Shown here one piece after another: positions 28,721-36,107 of a stretch of 46,077 bases of DNA. Position numbers and translations under genes: made by a program. Source of the DNA: a virus. The number at the start of each line of letters is the position of its first letter. Position 1 is the stretch's first letter. A model generated the notes under the pieces. It searched no databases, was not told where the DNA came from, and saw nothing but the letters and a program-made list of their open reading frames with translations. The stretch spans positions 1-46,077 of the IMG/VR virus record IMGVR_UViG_3300013306_000025. The stretch is one strand, 5' to 3'.

Positions 28721-29288
28721 GGAACTCGGCTACGGCTGGCACAGCGCGCCACCGATGACATACAGCGGCGAGTATTTCGCCCATTACCAGAAGCTTGACG
28801 AGACACCAATGGGGGGCCTGCTGACCAAAGCCCGGCTGGAACTGGTCGAGAAGTACACGAAAGCTTCACTCGGCGTGGACATCGGTATCGGCGGCGGGCG
28901 CTACGTCAAGGAGTCGTGGGGTGACGGCTACGACGTGAGTAGCGAAGCGGTGGAGTGGTTGAAGAAAACCGGATCGTACAAAGACCCGTACTCCGAAAAG
29001 GTTTCGCATGTCACCTGCTGGGATAGCTTGGAACACATCCCTGAGCCTGAAAAGCTTCTCGCCCAAGTAGACGACTGGTTCTTCGTTTCGCTACCAACGT
29101 TCGAGAGTGCGGAAGAGGCTTTGCAGTCCAAGCATTTCAAGCCAGCGGAACACCTTTGGTACTTCTCAATCCCCGGGTTGATCCGTTGGTGCGAAGACCA
29201 AGGCTTCCAGGTTATGGAAGTGAACCATGCCGAAACGGAATTGGGCCGGGAAGGTATAACGTCCTTTGCGTTCAAGCGAGTGGCGTAG
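28668..29288 (+). CDS. SAM-dependent methyltransferase (class I)
   Basis: The 206-residue protein has the class I methyltransferase motif GVDIGIGGGRYV, then GYDVSSEAVEWL, and CWDSLEHIPEPEKLL at the motif IV position, typical of Methyltransf_23-type enzymes acting on sugars or small molecules. I used the ATG at 28668; the frame extends upstream but runs into the glycosyltransferase gene. The coupling to a glycosyltransferase suggests modification of the same glycan. Confidence 0.8.
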   Translation: MTQSLPRGLIKPSLWWSEELGYGWHSAPPMTYSGEYFAHYQKLDETPMGGLLTKARLELVEKYTKASLGVDIGIGGGRYVKESWGDGYDVSSEAVEWLKKTGSYKDPYSEKVSHVTCWDSLEHIPEPEKLLAQVDDWFFVSLPTFESAEEALQSKHFKPAEHLWYFSIPGLIRWCEDQGFQVMEVNHAETELGREGITSFAFKRVA

Positions 29289-29436
29289 TAGGATAACTCC
29301 GCACACCACGCGTTCCCTGTGATAACCGATAGGCCTATCGAAGAAGCCCAAATCTTTCGGTGCTGTACCAAAGCCGCCTAACTAGGGCGGCTTTTTCTTG
29401 CCTGTGGTAAACTCCGCTCAAACCGAGGGTGACGAC
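29289..29436. other. Short intergenic region with terminator and possible promoter
   Basis: Holds no gene. A terminator lies at 29368-29396, followed by TGGTAAACT (29406-29414), an extended -10 without a clear -35, about 23 bases before the tail-completion gene. Confidence 0.5.
29368..29396 (+). terminator. Rho-independent terminator closing the accessory island
   Basis: AAAGCCGCC-TAACTA-GGGCGGCTTTTT: GCCGCC/GGCGGC stem with A-U pairs below it and a T run. It marks the right border of the accessory island. Confidence 0.9.
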
Positions 29437-29886
29437 ATGGCCGGTAAAAGCTGGATCACTTACAACCTGAAGGGCGCCGATGAGCTTAGTCGGGTCTTCA
29501 AGACGCTGCCGCAGGAACTGCAGCGTCAGGTAGTAGTGCCGGCCGCGAAAGACGCCATGGACATCGTGCTTAAGGACGCCATCCAGCGCGCCAGCGCTAT
29601 CGATGATCCGCGCACTATTCCGGATATTTCGAAAAACATTGCGCTGATCGAAGACACGAAGTTTTTCAACGAAACTGGAGCCACGAAAATATCGGTCGGT
29701 GTTCGTAAGACAAAACGCGGACAGCGCGGCGGCAATACCTTCTATTGGTGGTGGGTCGAGTTGGGGACCAGTCGCATTCGTGCGCAACCCTTCATGCGTA
29801 ACGCGCTCGGGCAGAACCAGCAAGCCGTGTTCCAAGAATTCATTTCAAGCGCGAAATTCCAACTTGTGAAACTGGGGCTCAACTGA
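29437..29886 (+). CDS. HK97 gp10-like tail completion protein
   Basis: The 149-residue protein fits the gp10/tail-completion family: LKGADELSRVFKTLPQELQR near the start, a basic variable middle, and the signature WWWVELGTSRIRAQPFMRNA. The ATG at 29437 follows GAGGGTG; the upstream frame start at 29398 falls on the terminator tail. It joins head connector to tail together with the next gene. Confidence 0.9.
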   Translation: MAGKSWITYNLKGADELSRVFKTLPQELQRQVVVPAAKDAMDIVLKDAIQRASAIDDPRTIPDISKNIALIEDTKFFNETGATKISVGVRKTKRGQRGGNTFYWWWVELGTSRIRAQPFMRNALGQNQQAVFQEFISSAKFQLVKLGLN

Positions 29887-30251
29887 TGGACGTACCTTTC
29901 TACACGGTGTGCAAAGCTGACCCTACCGTTCAAGCGCTGCTCGGCGGCACGTCACCTCGGATATATCCTTTTTCTACCGCACCACAGAACGTCACCAAAC
30001 CCTACGTCGTCTACCAGTGGATCGGGGGCGCCCCGTTCAATATGTTGAACTGCCGTCCTGACGCCGATCAGGCGAGCCTACAAGTGGACGTGTACGGCCT
30101 GACCACGCAGTCGACAACCGCTGTCGCAAAAGCGATCCGATACGCCATCGAACTCGACAGCTACATCACAAGCTACCGCGGCGATACACGAGAGGAAGAC
30201 ACGCTCCTGTACCGAACCAGCTTCGACCTGGACTGGATCGTCAACCGCTAA
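29886..30251 (+). CDS. Tail terminator-like protein (DUF3168)
   Basis: The 121-residue protein fits DUF3168: PRIYPFSTAPQNVTKPYVVY, then RPDADQASLQVDVYGLTTQS and the closing YRTSFDLDWIVNR. It would cap the tail tube and meet the head connector. It overlaps the preceding gene by one base (TGATG). Confidence 0.85.
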   Translation: MDVPFYTVCKADPTVQALLGGTSPRIYPFSTAPQNVTKPYVVYQWIGGAPFNMLNCRPDADQASLQVDVYGLTTQSTTAVAKAIRYAIELDSYITSYRGDTREEDTLLYRTSFDLDWIVNR

Positions 30252-30252
30252 T

Positions 30253-30280
30253 TTGCGAAACCCAAACGGCATGGTATGCT
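30253..30280 (+). promoter_or_regulatory. Candidate promoter for the tail tube gene
   Basis: TTGCGA, 16 bases, TATGCT with an extended -10 (TGGTATGCT), 38 bases before the start of the major tail protein. Extra promoters ahead of abundant tail tube genes are common. Confidence 0.5.
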
Positions 30281-30317
30281 TCCGTCGAACGTTCATTACT
30301 CCGACGAGGCTTCACCC

Positions 30318-30800
30318 ATGACCATCAAGAGCCAGGGCACAGACCTGTATGCGATTGACCCCGATACCGGCACTCTGCTGGACGTGGGTTGCATTACCTC
30401 CATCGACGGTATCGACACCGCGATCGATCAGATCGAAACGACCTGCCTGAACGACCTGTCGCGCACTTACGAAGCCGGCCTGGCGACTCCTGGCGCCGCT
30501 ACCTTCGGCCTGCAATTCGACCCTGCCGATCCAGCGCATATCCGTCTGCACCAGTTGAAGACCTCCGGCGTTACCCTGCAGTGGGCTATCGGTTTTTCTG
30601 ACGGCACCGTCGCACCGACCGTAGGCACCGACAGCAACGGCGACGACGAATTCGTTCTGCCACCGACCCGCAGCTGGCTGACCTTCGAAGGCTATATGAA
30701 CAGCTACCCGTTCACCTTCGGCCTGAACACCATGGTCACCTCGACCGTTGGTATCCAAGTCTCCGGCGAGCCGGTTCTCATTCCTAAGTCGTCGAGCTAA
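30318..30800 (+). CDS. Major tail tube protein
   Basis: The 160-residue protein resembles lambda gpV-like tube proteins: MTIKSQGTDLYAIDPDTGTL, then DGIDTAIDQIETTCLNDLSR, a family motif, and VLPPTRSWLTFEGYMNSYPF. The ATG at 30318 was chosen over an upstream in-frame one (30276) that sits on the -10 box. Hexameric rings of this protein form the tail tube. Codon usage is GC-rich and even, as expected for high expression. Confidence 0.85.
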   Translation: MTIKSQGTDLYAIDPDTGTLLDVGCITSIDGIDTAIDQIETTCLNDLSRTYEAGLATPGAATFGLQFDPADPAHIRLHQLKTSGVTLQWAIGFSDGTVAPTVGTDSNGDDEFVLPPTRSWLTFEGYMNSYPFTFGLNTMVTSTVGIQVSGEPVLIPKSSS

Positions 30801-30803
30801 TCC

Positions 30804-31184
30804 ATGGCCTTCAACCTTAAAGACCTCGTGGAAGCCGGCGCTTTCGTTAGCGCCGCCGAACCGTTCGTGAAGCGCGAAATCAAGTGGCACAACACCGAAG
30901 GCGTAGAACAGGAAGCTACTATCTACGTGCGTTTGGCGTCGTACCATACTATTACCAATACCTGGAAAGCTGCTGAAGGCAATCAGGAACACCTGGCCGC
31001 GCGGATCGCTACAATGATCTGCGACGAGAACGGCGCTCCGGTTTTCACGACGGCTGATGTGCTTGGCACCGCTTCGCCGGATCGCGGTCCGATCTGCGAC
31101 ACGCTGTTCCTGGCGCTGATCACCGCGGTTAACGAAGCGCAATCGGCAAAGACGAGCCCCCGGAAGACCTCTGGTTCGAACTAG
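30804..31184 (+). CDS. Tail assembly chaperone (gpG-like)
   Basis: The 126-residue protein is placed and shaped like lambda gpG: it follows the tube protein and precedes the tape measure, with LVEAGAFVSAAEPFVKREIK and YHTITNTWKAAEG segments of the chaperone family. Near its end a C run (31157-31161) would allow a -1 shift into the next frame, which continues PEDLWFELVMNGIGG. The fusion would be the gpGT equivalent. The chaperones coat the tape measure during tube assembly and are absent from virions. Confidence 0.8.
   Translation: MAFNLKDLVEAGAFVSAAEPFVKREIKWHNTEGVEQEATIYVRLASYHTITNTWKAAEGNQEHLAARIATMICDENGAPVFTTADVLGTASPDRGPICDTLFLALITAVNEAQSAKTSPRKTSGSN
31154..31163 (+). promoter_or_regulatory. 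Candidate programmed -1 frameshift site
   Basis: GAGCCCCCGG: the zero-frame codon CCC (31158-31160) can re-pair as CCC at 31157-31159 after a one-base backward slip. The -1 frame is then open into the downstream ORF through DLWFELVMNG. AAAG at 31148-31151 is a weaker alternative slip site. Confidence 0.5.
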
Positions 31185-31186
31185 TT

Positions 31187-31468
31187 ATGAACGGCATAGG
31201 CGGTCGAACGATCGCCGAAGCCCAACAGAACATGTCACTGGTCGAAGCGCGGCAATGGGCTCGGTACTTGCAGCGTCACGGGGGCCTGAACATTGCTGAA
31301 CGGATCGAGCAAGCCGCCGCGCTGATTTGCACCACCGGCGCGCAGTTGATGGGCAACAAAAAGGTAAAGGTCGCAGATTTCATCCCTAACAGGGAATCGG
31401 ACGACGAACTCAGGTACGCCACGCCGCAAGACTTCTTGCGAGTGTTGCAAGCATCCAGGAAGCCCTAG
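31187..31468 (+). CDS. Tail assembly chaperone T part (frameshift product)
   Basis: The 93-codon frame starts at an ATG (31187) but has no good ribosome site, and its reading frame runs upstream into the end of the gpG-like gene, as in lambda G/GT. Recognisable features are GGRTIAEAQQNMSLVEARQW and the closing YATPQDFLRVLQASRKP (DUF4035-like). It is most likely made only as a fusion with the preceding ORF. Confidence 0.75.
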   Translation: MNGIGGRTIAEAQQNMSLVEARQWARYLQRHGGLNIAERIEQAAALICTTGAQLMGNKKVKVADFIPNRESDDELRYATPQDFLRVLQASRKP

Positions 31469-31470
31469 CT

Positions 31471-34365
31471 ATGGCGGTAGGATCACTCGGGCAGCTCACG
31501 GTTGACCTGGTAGCGAACACCGCCGGTTTCGAACGCGGTATGGATCAGGCCGAACGCGCTTTGGCGTCGGCTACCCGCGAAGCCAAGAAGCAAGGCGACG
31601 CGCTCGATCGACTGGTCGGGCAGATCGATCCGACCATTGCTGCGTATTCCCGCCTCGATAAGATGGAGCAGCAGCTCAAAGCGCACCGTGACGCCGGACG
31701 GCTGCCAACCGACGACTACAATGCGTACCTGGCCAAGCTGAACGAAACTCGTAAGTCTGTTGAGTCCACTAGTAACGTTTTGGCCAAGAACGCCAAGCAG
31801 TTCGACGCCAATGGTCTGACGGCAAAGCAACTGGCTGCTAACCTGCGCGGCGTCCCCGCTCAGTTCACTGACATCGCAACGTCCATTGCCGCCGGGCAGA
31901 ACCCGCTGACGGTGCTTCTGCAACAAGGCGGCCAGCTCAAAGACATGTTCGGCGGAATAGGTCCAGCGGCCCGAGCTTTAGGGGGCTACGTCCTCGGATT
32001 AGTAAACCCCTTCACCCTGGCCGCAGCGGCAGCGGCTGTGCTGGCTCTCGCTTATAAGCAAGGCAGCGACGAGACAACCGCATTCACCAATGCGCTGATC
32101 CTGAACGGCAACGCCGCGGGGACGAACGCCGACGCACTCGCCAGTCAAGCGCAGTCGGTAAGCCAGTCCGTCGGTACTGTCGGCGCGGCCGCGGCTGTCC
32201 TAGCGCAACTGGCGGCTTCCGGTAAGATCCCGGCATCCTCGTTCGACAGTATCGCTATCGCCGCGCTGAAGATGCAGGAAGCAACCGGCAAAGCGGCTGA
32301 AGAGACCGTCAAGGATTTCGAGAAACTGGCGAAGGACCCGGTCAAGTTCTCAAAAGAGTTGAACGACTCCCTGAACTATTTGACCACTTCGACATATGCA
32401 CAGATTGAAGCACTGCAACGTCAAGGCGATGTGCAGGGCGCCGCCAACCTGGCCGAGCAGGCTTACGCCGAAGCACTGACGACCCGAGCCGACCGCGTAC
32501 GGGATAACCTCGGTTACGTCGAATCTGCCTGGCTGGCTGTGAAGAATGCGGCTAAGGACGCGTGGGACGCGTTCCTCGACATCGGGCGAGAGTCCACGCT
32601 CGAGCAGAAACTCAAAGTGCTGAACGACCGGCTACAGGACATCGCCAACGCGGACGCGATTAACAACGCCCCGGGCAGTGGATTCGGCGCTACCCCAAGC
32701 GACGACTTGCGCCGAGAGCAAACCGAAAAGGAAATTACAGATCTGCTCGTGCAGCAGGAAGAGAGCCGCAAGCGCGCCACCGTTCAGGCGAACGTTGTCG
32801 CACAGGACAAACGCGGCATCGCTGCCGTCGAAGCCTTGAACAAGTCCCTGGACGAAACGGCGCCGAAGACCGACAAGCTCGCTAAGCGTTTCGCGGAAAT
32901 CGATAAGCAAGTCGCCGCAGCAGCGGCTCGCGGAGTTCAGTACAGCGAAGCGCAGATCGCCCAGCTGCGCAAAGCTGCGGAAGAGCAGTACAAAGCCGCC
33001 GCTGCGCCGAAGGTTAAAGCCGTTCGTGAAGATGCGGGGCAGAAGATGCTCGACAGCTTGCGTCAGCAGGCCGCCGCGCTTCAGCTCCAGTCGGAGACCA
33101 GCGAAAAGCTCGGCACCCAGGCGCAAGCTCTAGCGAAGTTTCAGCAAGAAATCGCCGACATCAAGTCGAAGGACATTCAGACCGCCGACCAGAAGTCGCT
33201 CCTCGCTAGCGAAGCGCTGATCACTGCCCAGCTAAAGCGCAACGTGGCGCTAGAGCAGGAAGTCGCTGCGCGTAAGCAGGCGACGGAGGAAGCCGGCAAG
33301 CTGGCCGCGTTCCAAGAGAACCAGCAATCGAAGCTGCAGAGCGCACAGGAGGGCCTAGACTCGCAACTGGCCGGACTGGGCTCTGGTGAGAAGCTGCGCG
33401 AGCGGTTGAAAGAAGACTTGGCGATCCGCAAGGAGTACCAGTCGGAAGTCGATAAGCTGAATAAGCAACTCAACACGGGGCAGATCAATGAAGATCTGTA
33501 CCAGCAAGAAACAGACATCCTCGAAGAGAACCTGGCATCGCGTTTGGTGATGCAGCAGGACTACTACAACCAGCTGGACGAAGCGCAGGGTTCTTTTTTC
33601 CTCGGTGCGTCTGAGGGTTGGGCAAACTGGGCTGAGGAAGCAACCAACTACAGCGCGCAAGCGGCCGAGTTTGTTACCGGGTCTTTGGACACGCTTTCCG
33701 ACGGCCTCGCTGACACATTCATGTCGATCCTCGACGGCACTAAGTCGGTAGGCGACGCGTTCGCGGATCTCGGTGCAACCCTGGTTAAAGAGATTGTTGG
33801 CGCACTTGTGAAGATGGCCGCGCAGTGGGTTGTGTACCAAGGCGTCGTTCTCCTCACAGGGCAGGCAGCTCAGGCCAGTGCAGCGGTGACACTCGTAGCA
33901 AACGCCCAAGCGACAGCGTTCCAGGCTTCCCTGGCGGCGTTCGCCTCGACGGCGGCTATCCCTATCGTTGGCCCTCTCCTAGCCCCGGCAGCAGCGGCCA
34001 GCGCCGCCGCCTTCGCAGCTCCTCTAGTGGCCGGTGTCTCTACCGCGGCTCTCGCTGGTATGGCGCACGACGGTATAGATTCCGTGCCGGAGACCGGCAC
34101 TTGGCTGCTTCAGAAAGGCGAACGCGTGACCACGGCGCAGACCAGCGCTAAGCTGGACAAAACGCTAAACGATATGAAAACCCCAACCGGGACGGGCAAC
34201 ACTACGGTAAACTTGATCGAAGATGCATCGCGCGCCGGGCAGCAAGAGACGCGCGAAGAGGACGGTCAGAAATTTATCGACCTGTGGATCGCCAAACTCT
34301 ATTCGGATGACGATGTGATGGAAGCATTGAACCGCAAAACCGGCTTGCAAGGCGTGGGGCGTTAA
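31471..34365 (+). CDS. Tape measure protein
   Basis: The 964-residue protein has the lambda-type tape measure opening (LTVDLVANTAGFERGMDQAE), long helical stretches rich in Ala, Gln and Glu, a hydrophobic region near residues 155-200 and another near 780-870, and the conserved C-terminal MAHDGIDSVPETGTWLLQKG followed by ERVTTAQTS. Its length sets the tail at roughly 140 nm if the usual 0.15 nm per residue applies. It follows the chaperone pair directly. Confidence 0.95.
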   Translation: MAVGSLGQLTVDLVANTAGFERGMDQAERALASATREAKKQGDALDRLVGQIDPTIAAYSRLDKMEQQLKAHRDAGRLPTDDYNAYLAKLNETRKSVESTSNVLAKNAKQFDANGLTAKQLAANLRGVPAQFTDIATSIAAGQNPLTVLLQQGGQLKDMFGGIGPAARALGGYVLGLVNPFTLAAAAAAVLALAYKQGSDETTAFTNALILNGNAAGTNADALASQAQSVSQSVGTVGAAAAVLAQLAASGKIPASSFDSIAIAALKMQEATGKAAEETVKDFEKLAKDPVKFSKELNDSLNYLTTSTYAQIEALQRQGDVQGAANLAEQAYAEALTTRADRVRDNLGYVESAWLAVKNAAKDAWDAFLDIGRESTLEQKLKVLNDRLQDIANADAINNAPGSGFGATPSDDLRREQTEKEITDLLVQQEESRKRATVQANVVAQDKRGIAAVEALNKSLDETAPKTDKLAKRFAEIDKQVAAAAARGVQYSEAQIAQLRKAAEEQYKAAAAPKVKAVREDAGQKMLDSLRQQAAALQLQSETSEKLGTQAQALAKFQQEIADIKSKDIQTADQKSLLASEALITAQLKRNVALEQEVAARKQATEEAGKLAAFQENQQSKLQSAQEGLDSQLAGLGSGEKLRERLKEDLAIRKEYQSEVDKLNKQLNTGQINEDLYQQETDILEENLASRLVMQQDYYNQLDEAQGSFFLGASEGWANWAEEATNYSAQAAEFVTGSLDTLSDGLADTFMSILDGTKSVGDAFADLGATLVKEIVGALVKMAAQWVVYQGVVLLTGQAAQASAAVTLVANAQATAFQASLAAFASTAAIPIVGPLLAPAAAASAAAFAAPLVAGVSTAALAGMAHDGIDSVPETGTWLLQKGERVTTAQTSAKLDKTLNDMKTPTGTGNTTVNLIEDASRAGQQETREEDGQKFIDLWIAKLYSDDDVMEALNRKTGLQGVGR

Positions 34366-34907
34366 TGGCGATTCCAGTCTACCCGGAAGGGCTGCCCTGC
34401 CCGCTGCGGGAGAACTACGGGTTCACGCCGGTCAATAATATCCGGCGTACGCCGATGGATAGCGGTCGTGCTCGCCAGCGCATAGAGTTCCCGAACGCTC
34501 CGGCCATGGTGTCGCTTAGCTGGATCATGACCGGGCCTCAGGCCATGTTGTTTGAAGCGTGGGCCGCGCAGGTTGTAGGCGCCGGCTGGTTCACGATGAC
34601 GCTGCTGAGCCCGATGGGGTATAACGAACATGAGATCCGGTTTACCGAAGTGCCCGTGGGTGGTGAGCTGACCGGGAAATTCCTTTGGCGCTACCGAACT
34701 ACGTGCGAATTGCGTAACCGACCATTATTGCCGCCAGGGTGGGCCGAATTGCTACCATCGTTTGTATTGAACCCGGAAATTTTCGATTACGCCATGAACC
34801 GCGAATGGCCTTTGTTCGATCAGGGCTCCGTTGTTCAAATGCTGCTTGAGGACGGGACGCCAATGCTTCTCGAAGACGGCTCACCTTTTTATCTGGAGAA
34901 CTCCTAA
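34365..34907 (+). CDS. Minor tail protein
   Basis: The 180-residue protein starts MAIPVYPEGLPCPLRENYGF, an opening common in phage minor tail proteins encoded behind the tape measure. Two direct near-repeats MLLEDGTP and MLLEDGSP lie near the C-terminus. It overlaps the tape measure stop (TAATG) and the next gene start. Confidence 0.75.
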   Translation: MAIPVYPEGLPCPLRENYGFTPVNNIRRTPMDSGRARQRIEFPNAPAMVSLSWIMTGPQAMLFEAWAAQVVGAGWFTMTLLSPMGYNEHEIRFTEVPVGGELTGKFLWRYRTTCELRNRPLLPPGWAELLPSFVLNPEIFDYAMNREWPLFDQGSVVQMLLEDGTPMLLEDGSPFYLENS

Positions 34908-35812
34908 TGGCTGGAAAACTAACAGAGCAGCCAGTTGCCGGCGCAGGCACAGAGGACGATCTCTATCTAGTCGTTCAAGCCGTCCAGAGCCGTAAGCAAA
35001 CCCGCGCCCAGCTTCGCACGGCGATTCTCAGCGCATGGCAAACGTTTATCCGTACCTTTCTCGCGTCCTCCACGCCAGCGAATGCGCGCACCGCGCTTGG
35101 CGTTACGATCGGCACAGATGTCCAAGCTTATGATACCGATCTAGCCGCCCTGGCGGGGATCGGCACCGCAGGCCTGTTGGCTCGCACGGGCGCAGGCACT
35201 GCTGCCGCTCGAACGCTTACCGGCACGACCAACAAGGTCACCGTATCTAACGGTGACGGCGTTTCCGGGAACCCGACGTTGACTCTACCTGACGCACTGG
35301 CACTGGTCACACCGACGATATCCGGCCTGCTGAGTCTTACCGGAGGGCAGGCAGCGTTCCCTGCTACGCAAATCCCTTCGGCGGACCCCAACACCCTGGA
35401 CGATTACGAGGAAGGGACCTGGACACCGACGATTAGTTTCGCCACACCGGGGGATCTCAGTGTTGTTTACAGCACCCAAAGTGGCCGCTACACGAAGATC
35501 GGGCGTGCGTACATGTTCGACGCAACCGTCACTACTTCGACGTTTACTTTCACGACAGCGACAGGTTCGCTTCGCATTAGCGGTCTGCCACTCGCGCCCG
35601 CTAGCGGTATACCCGCGGTCGCCCTCTCGCGATGGACAGGCGTAGTATCGGCTGTCGCTACCCCGCAGATCGTTGCGATGGTAAGTTCGTCCAACATTTT
35701 GCTTGAAGTGATGAACGTTGCTGCAGGCACTGCGGCGTCGCTAACGCAGGCTAATGCTGCGAGCGGCGTGCAGAAAAGCATTTTCCTAACTGGTCACTTC
35801 CCGTCCGCATAA
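34907..35812 (+). CDS. Putative tail fibre / adhesin
   Basis: The 301-residue protein has a helical start, an alanine- and threonine-rich fibre-like middle (AAARTLTGTTNKVTVSNGDG) and a beta C-terminal domain opening DDYEEGTWTPTISFATPGDL, a motif frequent at the ends of phage fibres and receptor-binding proteins. It lies directly ahead of the tailspike. It may form a second adhesin or a branch of the tail tip. Confidence 0.7.
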   Translation: MAGKLTEQPVAGAGTEDDLYLVVQAVQSRKQTRAQLRTAILSAWQTFIRTFLASSTPANARTALGVTIGTDVQAYDTDLAALAGIGTAGLLARTGAGTAAARTLTGTTNKVTVSNGDGVSGNPTLTLPDALALVTPTISGLLSLTGGQAAFPATQIPSADPNTLDDYEEGTWTPTISFATPGDLSVVYSTQSGRYTKIGRAYMFDATVTTSTFTFTTATGSLRISGLPLAPASGIPAVALSRWTGVVSAVATPQIVAMVSSSNILLEVMNVAAGTAASLTQANAASGVQKSIFLTGHFPSA

Positions 35813-35822
35813 GGGGCTACCA

Positions 35823-36107
35823 ATGATTTACAGAAAAACAGTATTGGACCAACCCGAACTGCACCGCTCGGGCCTGCTCCAGATCCGCCTCGGCCTACTG
35901 ATGGTCGAGGACGATGCGGAGCTTTCTTGTCAGTGGCACCGCACTGCCGTCGAGCTTACTGGCGATGTGCAGCAGCAGATGGACGCCGTTAACGCCCACC
36001 TGGCCGTGATGGAACCGCCGATGCCTGCATTGCCGCAGGAGGAAATCGACTTCCTGAAGGAATGTCATGCTCTGCTGAAAAGCCGATTCACTGAAGGGGC
36101 CGCGTAA
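35823..36107 (+). CDS. Small hypothetical protein between adhesin and tailspike
   Basis: A 94-residue helical protein starting MIYRKTVLDQPELHRSGLLQ. It is coupled to the tailspike start by TAATG. Its position suggests an assembly factor or chaperone for one of the adhesins; there is no direct evidence for that. Confidence 0.6.
   Translation: MIYRKTVLDQPELHRSGLLQIRLGLLMVEDDAELSCQWHRTAVELTGDVQQQMDAVNAHLAVMEPPMPALPQEEIDFLKECHALLKSRFTEGAA

Noticed and set aside
30312-31142. 276-codon open frame antisense to the tail tube and chaperone genes
   Set aside because: Shadow of two well-supported structural genes.
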